A stretch of DNA of 64,000 bases from Garcia nutans (GCA_947685225.1 CANTUV010000033.1:53979001-54043000); one strand, 5' to 3'; counted from the first letter of the stretch, positions 11,944 through 23,930 are shown. Translations and numbers: made by a program. Notes: generated by a model from the letters alone, not told the origin.

Positions 11944-13375
11944 ATGGCGAAAATGTGGGCACTGATCTTATTTGGTATATTAGCCGCTGCCGTACAACCA
12001 GCCATGTCCTTTAGAAATTCTATCATTGATTATGCTGATAAAATCAGTGCAGACATACCAGCTTTCGCCCTCGTTGTGACTTCCAGCAGCGCTGAGAAGG
12101 CACTTACTGATTCTGGCATTTTCTCTATTGATTCCCACTCTGAACTACTAGGTATTATTTTATTATAATTAGTCGATCCTTCCCAAAATATTTAAAACTT
12201 TTTCGTAACATAAAATCTAATTATAATTTTTTTTTTCAAAAAAAAAAAATTGTTTAGGAAGGAAATTCGCAATTGGGACAATTTTGGGAGCTAAAGTGAT
12301 CTTTGTGAACTCTGCCAACCGTCCACAGGCATGATTTATTTATATATATTCTAAAAGTTTATCAGGTTTAAAATCTCATTGATTAATTAATTAATGTGGG
12401 TAATGGTTATTTATATCAGATTAATGTTGGATTAACTGTGCAACTCATGGCTGATAAGTTTAATCTTCGAGGAGTCATTCACTATGGTAGTGCTGGAGGT
12501 GTTAACAATTCATTGTCCCTTGGCGATGTTGTTGCCCCTGACCGTATTGCCTTTACTGGAGCTTGGAATTGGATGGTCTACAATTATTTTATTTATTTAT
12601 TTTCAGTTTGAATGGTCGGAATATTTAAAGAAAAATGGAGTGTAAAAGTTATGACTTAAATAAGTCTAATCTGAGATGAACACTCTGATCACTATACTAA
12701 CTTTGTTTATAATTATGTTGAATAGAGACACGGATCATCGTCAAATGCTCAACTACAGTTCGGAAAATACAATGTTCCACAGAATGGAGACAACTTGTTA
12801 GGCGGCATTGATTTTTCGCCCTCCGAAATGTACGACAAAGGCGAATTGGTAAAAGACGTTTTCTGGGTGAAACCTGATAGGAGATCCCTATTTCTTGCCA
12901 ATAAGATTAAGGTCTGCTCTGTTCTGTTCTGTTCATCTTCTGTGATCTTAATTAGCTATTCAATTGCTAATTAATTAACTTACAATTTAATTTCTCATTT
13001 TATAGGGCGTTGTAACTGAAGTGAAGGCTTCAAGTTCTGATATTTACCTTAGCAACTATGCATACAGAGAGTTCTTATGGCATGCTTTCAAGGTCTCAAC
13101 TGTGGATACTACCAGCTCCGCTGTTGCAATGGTAATAAATTCTGCAATTCTATGTACTCAGTTTTGTGTTCTGATTATAAATACAAATAATTAAGTACGA
13201 ATGTGAATAATAACAGGCGGCAAGGTCGAATGGGTTGCCATTTATTGTGTTCAGAGGAGTGTCAAACACTGCCGGAGCTTCAGATGACACCAACAGTGCT
13301 TTGGCCAACGCAAACTGTGTGAAAGCAGTGAAGGAGTACATTCGTCTGGCAACTATCCCCCGTTATGAAGAGTGA
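11944..13375 (+). CDS. Bark storage protein / WIN4-like (PNP_UDP fold), intact
   Basis: Six exons read in one frame: 11944-12151, 12258-12328, 12420-12575, 12726-12911, 13006-13131 and 13217-13375, giving 906 nt and 301 residues. Residues 1-22 are a hydrophobic signal peptide, so the protein probably enters the secretory path; poplar relatives are vacuolar glycoproteins that store nitrogen. Residues 111-131 hold the family's glycine-rich stretch (HYGSAGG at 114-120), as in bacterial MTA/SAH nucleosidases. Positions matching the nucleosidase Met-Glu pair are T242-T243 and the catalytic Asp position is N266, so enzymatic activity is doubtful. The ATG at 11944 is chosen because it opens the signal peptide. 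Intron 2 has a GC donor (12329). Compared with the copy at 22316 it lacks about 27 residues near the exon 4/5 join. Storage function is inferred from the family. Confidence 0.85.
12329..12419 (+). other. Intron 2 with non-canonical GC-AG ends
   Basis: The reading frame and the alignment with the copy at 22316 require a donor at cacag|GCATGA and an acceptor at tatcag|ATT. No GT is available at a frame-compatible place nearby. The paralogue uses acg|GCAAGA at the same codon boundary. Confidence 0.7.
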
Positions 13376-13531
13376 AATCTTGGAAGATAGTATCTTTATG
13401 TTTTACTTATACCTAAGTTGTATCAAAAAAATAAGAGTTGTATCTTTTATGTTCTAGTTATAATCCTTTTGAGTGCTAACAACCTTGGCCTAATGTGCTC
13501 AATCGGATTTTGTAATGGCCCGGTTTCTATA

Positions 13532-13537
13532 AATAAA
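13532..13537 (+). terminator. Candidate polyadenylation signal
   Basis: AATAAA about 157 bp after the stop codon, followed by a T/G-rich stretch ('gtattatgtgtatgttttgtt'-like). It is the first AATAAA downstream in a plausible 3' UTR. Confidence 0.45.
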
Positions 13538-15204
13538 CTTGTATTATGTGTATGTTTTGTTCCATTGGATATGCTTGCTTGCTTTTATTTTTTGCCCTTA
13601 ATCCAAGCTATTTTATTCGACCAAACAGAGAAGTTTGCACAAAGAACAAAGAAAGAATATTCAAATGTTAAACCATAAGCATAATCTGATGACAGATAGC
13701 TTGAAACATAGAAAATATAAAATTATCTGTATAAATTCTAACTTTAACTTTATAAATAGGGTAGGATGTAAAGTTTTTGCATATATAATAAAAAGAGTGA
13801 AAAAATATGTGTTATCTCTTTTTAAAATTATTTTTTAAAATAATTAATTTTTTATTTTTTATATATTAATAATTTTATTATTAATTATATAATATATTAA
13901 TTTATAATGCGAAATCAGAATTTAGATATGAGGTTCAAAATTAAAAAAAATATATATATTATGAATAAATTTAAGATAATTATATTTATTTAATAATATA
14001 GTGGTATAATAATTAATTTATATTATTAGTTTAATAATAATTAAAAGACAACTATATTTTTAGCAAAAATTGCATATAATACCTTCATTTTTAAAATTTT
14101 ACAAAAATATTCATGTTAATTTTATATATTGGTAAATTTAAATTATAAAATCTATATATAATTTATTTTAATTAATAAAGAAAAACCACTAATGTTATAA
14201 AAAAAAATTTATTTGATATTTATTTTAACTAATGGAATGTCTTTTACAGTTTTTATTTAAATATGAAAATAATACTAATTAATTCAATAGTAATAAAATT
14301 TTGATTTTTTAAACACATAATAATTAGCTTGGAGAACAGGAGAATTACATGAAATATTATTTTTATTGTATTTTAGTTTTTTTATATTACCAAAATAAAT
14401 CATATTTTTATAAAATTTATTTGCATAATAAATTCATATTTTTTATTTTTTAAAGTTATTTTTATCAACTTTTTTACAAAAAATAAAAAATTTTAAGATT
14501 TTATGGAAAGTTTCAAAAGAACCCAAGCCCAAATAGTAGTTAAAAAGTCCACTCAGACTCAGAATTTAACCAGCCCACTTCTGTTTTTTTTTTTATCCAA
14601 ACCAAACCAAACCTGCACCTTTTGTCTTTTTGTAAAGATATTTTTTTTACTCAGCTTTCAAACGCCATCTTTTGGACTTTGGCATTAAAAGAATAAAAAT
14701 AAAAAATCAGTTATGATCATCTTCTTGTTGGCGTGGGCAACAGCAGAACCAAAAATAAAATAAAGCAGAGAGAAAATTTTTAAGTAAAAATAAAATTATT
14801 AAAGAAAATAAAATAAAATATTTATTATTATAATAAAATTTAAATTTAAATTTTTTATATTATTTATTAAATTTTAAAATTTATTTAATTTTTATATGTC
14901 TTTTATTTTAATTTTTAAATTTATTAATTTATTTAAATTATTTTATTAAATTAAATTTTATAAAAATATTATTTTAAATGAAAATATTACTTCTATCTAA
15001 TTCATAATTAAATTAAAAAATTATGATAATAATCTAAATATTTAATTATAAAATTTTAAATATATAAAAAAATAATATATATATTTATATATAAAAAATT
15101 TAATAATTTATATATAAATATATATAATTTAAATAATTATAAATATATATAACTTAACTAATTATAAATACACAACTATATAATAATTTATATATAAATA
15201 TATA
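13538..15204. other. Intergenic, no gene seen
   Basis: Very AT-rich sequence. From about 14800 to 15200 it consists of overlapping short inverted repeats of ATATAAATATATAT type. No coding or named mobile element was recognised. Confidence 0.6.
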
Positions 15205-15435
15205 TAATGTGCAGAGGAGGAGAGGGGGGATCCATTGCCCCCCTCCTCTTAGGAACCTCTCTGTCTCTGTCCTTGGGAGTGGGTATTCTCTCTGCAGATT
15301 ACAACTGCAAGCAAGGGACGAGAGGGAAACAACTCATCTCACAAGGGCGGAATGACCGACGACTGGTCATCGGAGACTGTCGGAAAGGAGGATCACGGGA
15401 CCCTCCGACCTCCTCTTCGTAGTTTGGCTCTTGAA
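15205..15435. other. GC-rich island of unknown origin
   Basis: About 230 bp of markedly higher GC, with sharp edges against AT-rich flanks. It contains self-complementary patches ('gaggagaggggggatcc' against 'cccccctcctctt' at 15216-15251). It is followed directly by the 'agactgtaaataag' segment that also follows the TRIM-like element at 10471. No LTR or primer site is visible, and a 71-codon open frame has no recognisable product. Confidence 0.5.
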
Positions 15436-15830
15436 TATAGACTGTAAATAAGCACAAGTTAATTTTTTTTATCTCAATTATTATTAAGAATTAAACTTGT
15501 AGTTAATTTTAAGTTTTGAAAATAATTTCAATTGTTCAATTTCAAAATGAGCTATGAGTAATTAGTTATTTTGAATAATTTACTAATACTGGATAATCAC
15601 TCTCTCTCTCTCTCTCTCTGTTGCAAAAAATGTTTTTATCTAATAAAAAACTTAATGACCAAAAAAAATCTATTTTATTTAAATATTATACGGAAAAAAT
15701 CGATTATAAATTTATAGTTTATAATAAATATATTTTACTCTTAAGTCTTATATCAGTATGCAAAAAAAAAAATCTATTTTATTTTGAAAACTATAATAAA
15801 TTATTTTATCATAATTTTAAAATTTAATTA
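15436..15830. repeat. Duplicated segment, pair of 10471-10720
   Basis: Second copy of the segment right of the TRIM-like element. It also contains a (TC)n microsatellite at about 15601-15619. Confidence 0.65.
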
Positions 15831-17774
15831 TAATCATATTCATTTAGTAAAATTGAATTGATAATAAATTTATTATACTCTATTATTTTTCTAACCATTC
15901 ATCAAAGAGGAACCCACAACCCTTTTTTCCAAGAAATAATTGTGCATCTACTTCTATTTAGAAATTGTGAGGTTTTCTTGAAAACAGATACATGCAGATT
16001 ATGAAGGAAAACTAATAATCAGATTTATTTGAAAATAAATCAAACAGAAGAAAGAAAATTAATACGAATAATCTAAAATCAAGAAGCAAAATATAGTGTT
16101 TTTTTAATTGAAGCAAGACGACGTCGTTTGAATGAAAAGGAAGATGCTGGCAATTATGCTTGCCCTTGGCAATGGCAATTATGTGGTACTCCCGGCTGTA
16201 TGATTGCTCCCGTTGTTTTGCCGGTCTACCCCGGTTAAAAAACAGATCGTCATCCTGTCAGTGGCCCCATTACTCCTATTAAAAAAAAAAAATCTGAAGT
16301 TCATCCCATACATGGAATATACTAAATAAAATATTAAAAATATTTTTGTACACTATAATAAGAGGATATTGAGAATTAATAAAATTAATAATACTAAATT
16401 GGCAAAATAAAAGGATGATTACCTATGATAAAAGCATGTACATTTGAGCAAGTTACTAATGCTCCTATGCAATTTGCACTGTAATTGAATCCAAAGGTAA
16501 AATTTATTATACAATAAAAATATTTGCATGATACTACAGGTGTTTTTATTCAATAAATAGTAATTCTAAGTAAAATTTATAAAAAATTAGTGATTGTAAA
16601 TATTTTTTATTTAACAATCAATTTAAATTTACAAATAAGTGTTTCAATAATTTCTTTAATTGTGCACCCATAAATAAAACAAATATTATGATATTTTATA
16701 AAAAATTAAAATAAACATAACTTATAAAAATATATTATATATAATAATAGTATAACCTCATCCAATATCACGATTTATTTATCGAATTAAAAATTTTTTT
16801 TATGATATTTAAGAAGATTAGTATAATTTTATTAATAGCATTATTTTTGAATTATTTTTATTAATAATTAACTTAAATTTTTTTTGAAAAATATGTGAAA
16901 TTTAAAGTAAATATTACTCTATTATCTTTAAAATAAAATTTCAATTAATGTAATAAAATATATATACAAATGATAATATAAAATTTAAAGTATTATATGA
17001 TTGTATCATGGATTATCATATTTATTTCTAACTATTTTTGCTAATTATTATTTACCTCAAAAAAATCTACTTAATATTTCATCAAATATTTACATGAATT
17101 CCTATAACTTAATAATAAAAAGTTTTCTTCTTAAATGAAAAATTCTAAATTGTTTCTTATGTAGTTAATTTTTTTTGATTTAGCAAACTAATTACAGAAT
17201 GATATTTTAAAATTTTATTATGAATATACAAATTATTTTATCTAATATAAAGATTCCTATAATAATTACATATAATTATCATACGAGATTTATTCTATTT
17301 ACTATTTTACTTAAATAGTTGCTCTAACACGAACACAAAAAAAAAAAAAATTTAATTACTCTATATCTTTCTAAGAAGTTATCATTATTTTTTAATGTCT
17401 CAAAAAATTATTACCTTTTAATAATATTATCTTTTACTTTATTTTTTGTAACTATTATTCATTAATACATATTTTTTAAGATATATTTAAGCATATTTAA
17501 TATAGAAGAAAAAGGTAATATTTTATTTGTTATACTCTTGATTTTTATTAAAAATAATATTTTTTAAAAACAAAGTAAATTTTTTTAATAAAATAAGACA
17601 TTATATTTAACTCTTATAATTTTTAATTATAGTTGATAGTAACCATTCCTTAATTCTTTTTATACTTAATCACAAACTAATTAATGTATCTAATTTGTAC
17701 TCTTATATTATTTATTATTATTATAATATATTCATCAAAGCTCTCCATATTCTTAGTAAAGTTATTAAAGTTTG
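15831..17774. other. Intergenic, no gene seen
   Basis: AT-rich, non-coding. A GC-richer stretch at 16110-16280 starts with the palindrome 'acgacgtcgt' but shows no open frame of note. Confidence 0.55.
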
Positions 17775-18170
17775 TTACACAAAGTGTGATATTAATTACC
17801 CTATGGGGGAGGTCATGATCTGAGATCAAGTAACAGTCGAATTTTGTGAGTGCTCGTGTATGTTGAATACACTATAAAATTAAAGTATTCATCTTTTCTA
17901 ACATCAATTGATTTTAGAAAAAATTATAGCGTTCGAAATTCTAAGTGTTATTAGAATTGAGGTTACGGGTTCGATTCCTAACAGGAGCAATTGTCGAAGG
18001 AAAAATTATTACACAAGGTATGACATTAATTGTCCCATAACGAAAGCTTAAGTGTAGAGCCAAGTTACAGTCAAATATTATGGGCGTTCATGTGTGCTTA
18101 ATGTACTATAAGACCAAAGTATACATATTTTTTAACACCAATTAATTTGAAGAGAGTGATAATGACTGAG
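17775..18170. repeat. Tandem pair of SINE-like repeats
   Basis: Two direct copies about 232 bp apart (17775-17930 and 18008-18165) share 'ttacagtc', 'gtgtg/atgttgaata', 'aagtatacat' and 'taacaccaatt' type phrases at roughly 75% identity. Between them is 'gggttcgattcct' (17968-17980), matching the RNA polymerase III B-box consensus. This suggests a tRNA-derived SINE or an old LTR piece; an A box was not identified. Confidence 0.4.
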
Positions 18171-19779
18171 GTCCTACAAAATTGATTAATTGATTAATCC
18201 TCATTTTTTTAGTACTTCATTATATGTCATGCAATACTGTACCTACAATTAACTCCATAAACTCCAATTAAATAGTTATTGTAAATGTGTAATTTAATCA
18301 GCTTACCTGTCCTCTAATTAAAATATAATTAAATTGCATAAATATATTTATTTTGCTTTTTGCTGTAATTATTCACTTCATTAATGTGGATCAGTAAAAA
18401 TAAATTGAAGTGTTGTATATAAATAAATTATTAAAAAAATTTCATTATATGCTAAGTAATTATTTTAAAAATTAAATTTATATGAAATTACTGTTTTAAT
18501 TTCTTATATCATATATTTTTATATATTCTAATTAAATTATATATGAATTGATATAGTCAATATTTTTTTATTTTTAAGTTGGTTAATATTTTATTTATAT
18601 TAATATTTAAAATAATAGTTTACATAGACTAAAAAATATTTTTTAAAAATACAAATTAAATTTTAAAAGTAAAGATAAAATTTATTGTTTATTTCTAAAA
18701 GATCATGCATTAAATCCATTGAAACTAAAAAAAATCATAAGATATTAAGTATTTCCTTTTATTTATCAAAGATATTAATAAATCTTTTAATATATCAAGG
18801 CCTTCAAAGAAATTTAATTACCCAAAATAATCCAAAACTACGTCGTTCTCATTATAAAATATGGGAAAAAGAAGACATTCTAATAATTTCACTTTCATCC
18901 ACTGTCCGTGGCCCCGCTCAGAGTTACAAAGACCAAAAAATCATTCAATAACCATTTTACCTTCTAAGAAAAGGGACAAACCGATATTTCAAAAAAATAT
19001 TTCGAAAAAAAGTTAAAGCAATTGTGGTGAGCGGATCTTAGTCTACAGTATAAGGATTAAAAAACCTTTCAATAATTACTTTATCTTGTGAAAGGACAAG
19101 ACCGGCTTTTTTAAAAAATCAAAATCAATTGTTTTTCCACTACTCCTTACATATAAGACATTTATGATATTTATTTTTTAATAACATTTTTTAATGTACA
19201 CAAAAAAATAATAATTAAATATATTACACAATAAAATTATGATAATTATATTATAACATATTAATTAATATATTTCTCTAACACATTCATACTCTTTTAT
19301 CAATATAAAAGACTGAAGTCTTTATCTAAATTTTCTCACATATTTTGATCATGTTCATCGGATAATCAAATTTTTGACATTTAATTATTTGTTGTTATAT
19401 TATAAAAATTTATATTTGTTATGACTTAGAGACTTAAGAATTCAGATTGTTAAAACAAAAGCTACAATTATACTTGTTAAAATTAAAATTAAAATTAGAG
19501 TACTATATTTATTTTTAATCATTTAATGTAAAATTTGATACTCTCGTAACTATCAATTCATCTTCTACCGGTTAACAAGAATAATTAAAATATGATGGTT
19601 GATAAGTACACAATTGATGATATTTTATTCATATTTCTTAATATGATTATTATCCAATTGAGTTTAATTTGTTTGTTCAAAGTATATTTTAGGGTTAATT
19701 TCAGGAATTCTCTGTAATTTGAGGCTGATGGTCATTTCGGAGGAATTACGGATGAAAGTAGAAGAAAAGAGCAAAATTT
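18171..19779. other. Intergenic, no gene seen
   Basis: AT-rich. Positions 18930-19110 contain a loose direct repeat ('cattcaataaccattttacc' against 'ctttcaataattactttatc'). No coding region is supported. Confidence 0.5.
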
Positions 19780-20085
19780 ATCAATGGACACGCCCATGAA
19801 CACGGGCGTGTCAATAGACGTGCCCTTGATACTGCATTCAGAAGCATTGACACGCCCAGTGACATGGGCGTGTCACCGAACGTGCCTTATATTTAGACTC
19901 ACAGTAGCTGTGACACGCTCAGTGATATGGGCGTGTCACTGGACGTACCTTATATTCAGACTCACAGTAGCTGTGACACGCCCAATGACATGGGTGTGTC
20001 ACTGGACGTGTCTTATATTTAGAATCACAGTGGCTATGACACGCCCAGTGACATGGGCGTATCAATGGTCATGTCACCTATGGGA
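19780..20085. repeat. 63-bp minisatellite of palindromic units
   Basis: About five tandem units of 63 bp. Each carries an inverted repeat of the form gacacgccc-a/gtgacat-gggcgtgtc, so every unit can form a strong hairpin. Because 63 is divisible by three, one frame stays open across the array and gives a repetitive 102-codon frame that is unlikely to be a gene. Similar 'acacgggcgtgt' arrays are known next to plant Ty3/gypsy LTRs; that link is inferred here. Confidence 0.8.
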
Positions 20086-20935
20086 AAGTTAAATTCTTTG
20101 CACTGATTGAGGAACAATTGGGGGGACAAGGACTGTGCTGCTGCCAAAGAAAGATTAAAGAAAAGAAAAGTTGACCTAAGTGATAAAAAGAAAGATAAAA
20201 CAAAGAGAATATGGAAGACAAGAGAGAATGGTATGAGTTGGAAGGTATGGGTGTGAGCTGGAAGGTATGGACTGTGAGCTTGGAAGAGAGTTAAAAGAAA
20301 AAAAAAAGAGAAGGGGTGGAGGGCCAGCTGTTGGAGCAAGGAGGAGAGTCTTGAGCTGAGTTTGAAGAAAGAGATACATCATATACAAAATCTAAACCAA
20401 GAATCAAGGATTAAAGTGAAGAAATATAAATATTTCACCATGGATTGTTTGGTTTCTTTTACTCATTTCTCTTGTTCTGTTTTTCTGGTTTTGAACATGA
20501 ACTAATTCCTTCTCTATCTAGATATTGATGAACCCTAACTTATTTGTATTGATTGAATAATTATATTTAGTTGAATCATTTGATTGAGTTGTTTTACTCT
20601 TATGATGCTTAATAATTTATTTTCAATTGATAATAGCATGCTTATTGATTGGTTGCCATTTTTATATTATTGACTTGAGAAAACTTGATATGAATTGAAT
20701 ACTCATAAGAGTTGAGGATTGATTGGAGTACTAGAGATAGACTTACAAGATCCTTTGGTTTATAGTATAATTTGGATAAATATAAATATATATAATTATA
20801 ACTAAATTTCAAATTATGGTAAATAATATTGTTTAAAATATTAATTTAAATATAACGATAATTTTTCAAAACGATTTAAGCTTTTTTAGCAATTATTGCT
20901 TCACTTGAGCTATACTATACTAAGCTTATATCTAT
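20086..20935. mobile_element. Possible Ty3/gypsy LTR or UTR remnant
   Basis: A purine-rich stretch (20150-20400) followed by a moderately GC-richer segment containing 'gaacatgaactaattcc' and 'ttgatgaaccctaac', phrases common in plant LTR retroelement leaders. No gag or pol, no defined ends and no target duplication were found. The call rests on style and on the adjacent palindromic minisatellite. Confidence 0.3.
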
Positions 20936-21057
20936 GTATATTTATTGTTTTTTTATAATAAATTTGTACGACTTTTGTAAAAATAGTTTATCAATTATTG
21001 GGCCTGTGGTGTCCATTTATTTGAGAAATATTATTTTTGGGTCTAGTAAAAATATAG

Positions 21058-21312
21058 GCTCATAAGGTCGATACTATAATTTAAAACTAAAAATATTGAA
21101 TATATGAGGTTTTTTTTATTTATATATTCTTCACTTATATAAAATTCTTCTCATAATAGAAATTATAACAATTAATATATAAAAAATATGCTCATAAGGT
21201 TAACACTATAATTTAAAACTTAAATATTGAATTTATGAGTTTTTTTTTATTTATATATTCTTCACTTGTATAAAATTCTTCTCATAATAGAAATTCTAAC
21301 AATTAATATATA
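21058..21312. repeat. Tandem duplication, third copy at 34007-34140
   Basis: Units 21058-21189 and 21190-21312 share 'gctcataaggt', 'actataatttaaaac' and 'aaaattcttctcataatag'. A third, more diverged copy lies at 34007-34140 upstream of the third gene copy. Confidence 0.75.
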
Positions 21313-21944
21313 TATATATATATATATAAGACCCCACGAATGTATAATACATGTGATTATAATGTCGTATGCAGAAAAAAAAAACCTGAAAGATAGTGTT
21401 TGAAGAATATGAAGATCAAATTATTTAATTGTGAATTGTGAGTGAAGGAAAATGAAACGAAACATGTCGTTTTATAAAAAATATATAGTAGTGTATAAAT
21501 GAAGGGACAAAAATAAAAAAAAAAAGAGAAGGAAATTAAATTAATGCGAAATATATACATTTGTCATCACTTCCCACAGCAGTAATAGTGATATATATTT
21601 TTTCCGGAAAATGACAATACGAAAGGATTAAAGATTGTAAATGAAGAATTGATTAATTGTTGTACGTGAAGGTGACTCATTTCATAATGTATATAATATC
21701 CCTTAAAATTAAAATTAATCTGTTGAAGAAAATTAACATGAAATACATGTCATCGCTATCACTGCTCAGTACTCATGCCACTATCATATGAAAAATTTTA
21801 CGTGAAATAGTAATTATGGGTTTATTTGGTTCAGTTGATAACAATTGTTAGAAAGCTCCTTGGTAAAATTTACTAAGTTGCCTTTAAATTGTTAAATCGC
21901 CATGTAATTTTTTGTGTCATATACAGGCTTTTATATGTTCTACA

Positions 21945-22315
21945 TTTACTAATAATTTTTAGTTATTGATATTAAAATTATTCGAAAACGAAAAATCTTT
22001 GTTTATCAATCAAACTATTTTGTAAAAATAATAATAAAAAAAGAGAGATAGTACCACTTTAAAATAAAGTTTAAAAACAAAGAGATAAACAGTACCACAC
22101 ATGTTTTAAAGGAAAGAGTTGCATCAGTCTCGTTGGCAAACACCATAGCCACAGCCTTAGAGAAGGGAAAAAGAAAGAAAAAGAAAGTCTTGGAGTGGAA
22201 GTAGCTAGGCCCATATATCTCTATATAAACCCACCATCACTAACCCTTGAATCATCACACTTCTCTACACTACTGCTAATCCTTTCTTCTAATTACTTCC
22301 TCTCTCTTTAGATCA
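21945..22315 (+). promoter_or_regulatory. Promoter and leader of second BSP-like copy
   Basis: Collinear with 37370-37715 plus 38198-38238 upstream of the third copy. Shared parts include 'gatagtaccact', 'cagtaccacacat' and 'gagaagggaaaa' stretches, and the core 'tatctctatataaaccca' with TATATAAA at 22222-22229. The leader 'aatcctttcttctaattac' is identical before the ATG in both copies. The sequence looks intact although the gene is broken. Confidence 0.7.
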
Positions 22316-22516
22316 ATGGCGGTTGAAATGGTGGCGATGGTGTTTGCGCTGTTGGCTATGGCGGTGCAGCCGTCCATGCAACTGTCTTTGAGAAACCCTT
22401 TGAATGGAATTATTCAAAAACCCAATAGCTTTAGTAATGACAATCCTATTGGCCTTATTTTGCTTACAAGCGGGGCTCAGAGTGCTCTCAATAACTCTGG
22501 TCTCTTCACTCCTTCC

Positions 22517-22943
22517 TGTTGGAAATTTTAAGAGTTTAGATTAAAAATTGTTTGATTCAAAAAAAAAAAAAAGGTATTTGGTTTAAAAGTTTGAAAAGGT
22601 TTTGATTTAAATGGTTGAAAGTGTTTAAAAATAAAGATTAAATCATAAGAGCATATTGAAACTAAACCATTTTCAAATAGAAATATGAGAAGAAAAAAAA
22701 TCACGAGCAAAGAACTAAAAGAAATAAATGAAAAGATCTTGAAAATTGCACTCACTTTTATTAAATAGAATCAAGGTATTTATAGACAAATATAATCAAA
22801 CAATCTACCCATAAAATATGGATGATTTTAACAGAAAATAATATTAATAACTAGCATAATATTTCCTGATTCTAATGAATCACAATCTTAAAAAATATTT
22901 TGAATTATTCAAGATTTGCATTTGGAGGTTGATATTTTCAACA
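22517..22943 (-). repeat. 3' LTR of gag-only element
   Basis: 427 bp, bounded by TGTTGG and CAACA in plus-strand reading. It contains 'tatttatagacaaatat' near the middle, complementary to a TATA-like element. Confidence 0.85.
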
Positions 22944-23004
22944 CTCTCCTTAACATCCAAATGCAATCTAAAGAGAATTATTTTTTAATATATTTTTTTT
23001 TGGT

Positions 23005-23748
23005 TTAAAAAAGAGTCTCATCCTGAATTTCAACTTGAATAAGCTGCGCTTGCTCATTGCTTTGGTCACCTTTCTTTGATTTACATACTTTTACCACATG
23101 ACCTTGTTGCTTGCAAATGCCACAGATCGCATCAGGTCTCCACCAACACAATTTTTCCAAGTGTGTAGTCTTTTTACAATGCCGGCATGAAGGATATGCT
23201 TGTTTATTTTTTGTTTTTGCAATTAATGCACTTTCTAGAACTGGAAGATGGACTTTGTCTCTAAAAGCTCTCCTTTGCTCTTGTGCTTCAAGAGCACTTA
23301 ACAATTCTGTAAGAGAAATTGAAGTAAGATCTTTAGTTTCTTCTAGAGAAGAAATTTTTGACTCAAACCTCTCTGGAAGTGTCACAAGAAATTTTTCAAC
23401 AATCCTACTATCAGGAAAATCTTCACCAAGTACTCTAATTTTGTTAACAATTGAAGAAATTCTATAAGAATACTTGGTGATTGTTTCATTTTCTAACATG
23501 CATAAGGCTTCAAAATTCCTCTTCAAGTTTAAAATTTGAATTTGTTTAATTTTAACATTGCCTTGATATTCAACTTTAAGCTTGTCCCAAGCTTGCTTTG
23601 CTGTTTGACAAGTCATAATTTTTGGAAAAATAGATTCACCAACACAATTTTGGATAAGAGTTTTGGCTTTGTATCGTTTGGTTTTTTCATCAGAGTGAGC
23701 TTTAATTTGAGCAAGAGTAGGATTATTGGGAAGAGGAGCTATTGGCAT
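23005..23748 (-). CDS. Copia-type Gag (UBN2 domain, one zinc knuckle)
   Basis: An intact 247-codon frame, the only protein of the gag-only element. The middle part (roughly residues 45-160) resembles the UBN2/retrotran_gag_2 family of Ty1/copia capsids, including a tryptophan-containing W-D-K-L stretch and a late P-E-R-F motif. Near residue 209 a zinc knuckle of CX2CX4HX4C form (CGICKQQGHVVKVC) would bind RNA. Another Cys/His cluster precedes it near residue 190. No protease motif follows. The start at 23748 may not be the true initiator, since the frame reads close to the LTR, but a longer start was not evident. It would package its own RNA using enzymes from a relative; the copia element at 27644 is a neighbour but has different LTRs. 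Confidence 0.8.
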   Translation of the reverse strand: MPIAPLPNNPTLAQIKAHSDEKTKRYKAKTLIQNCVGESIFPKIMTCQTAKQAWDKLKVEYQGNVKIKQIQILNLKRNFEALCMLENETITKYSYRISSIVNKIRVLGEDFPDSRIVEKFLVTLPERFESKISSLEETKDLTSISLTELLSALEAQEQRRAFRDKVHLPVLESALIAKTKNKQAYPSCRHCKKTTHLEKLCWWRPDAICGICKQQGHVVKVCKSKKGDQSNEQAQLIQVEIQDETLF

Positions 23749-23930
23749 CTCTTAGAGAACAACTTCCCAAATATCATATGCTTCAAGATATGATTGCATT
23801 TTGACCGACCAACTTTAGTAATTTTGGCCTGAAAAAATTTGAGGAGTATTTAAAGAGAGATTACTACTTGCTATTTTTTTAACAAATCAAAAGATGGTTA
23901 AAAGATGGTTCAACCTAGCTCTGATACCAC

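Noticed and set aside
17968..17980. A tRNA gene at the B-box-like sequence
   Set aside because: No cloverleaf could be laid out: no matching acceptor stem, anticodon arm or A box at the right spacing. Treated as part of a SINE-like repeat.
19784..20092. A 102-codon repetitive frame in the minisatellite
   Set aside because: A 63-bp unit keeps any frame open. The translation is just the repeat and has no family features.
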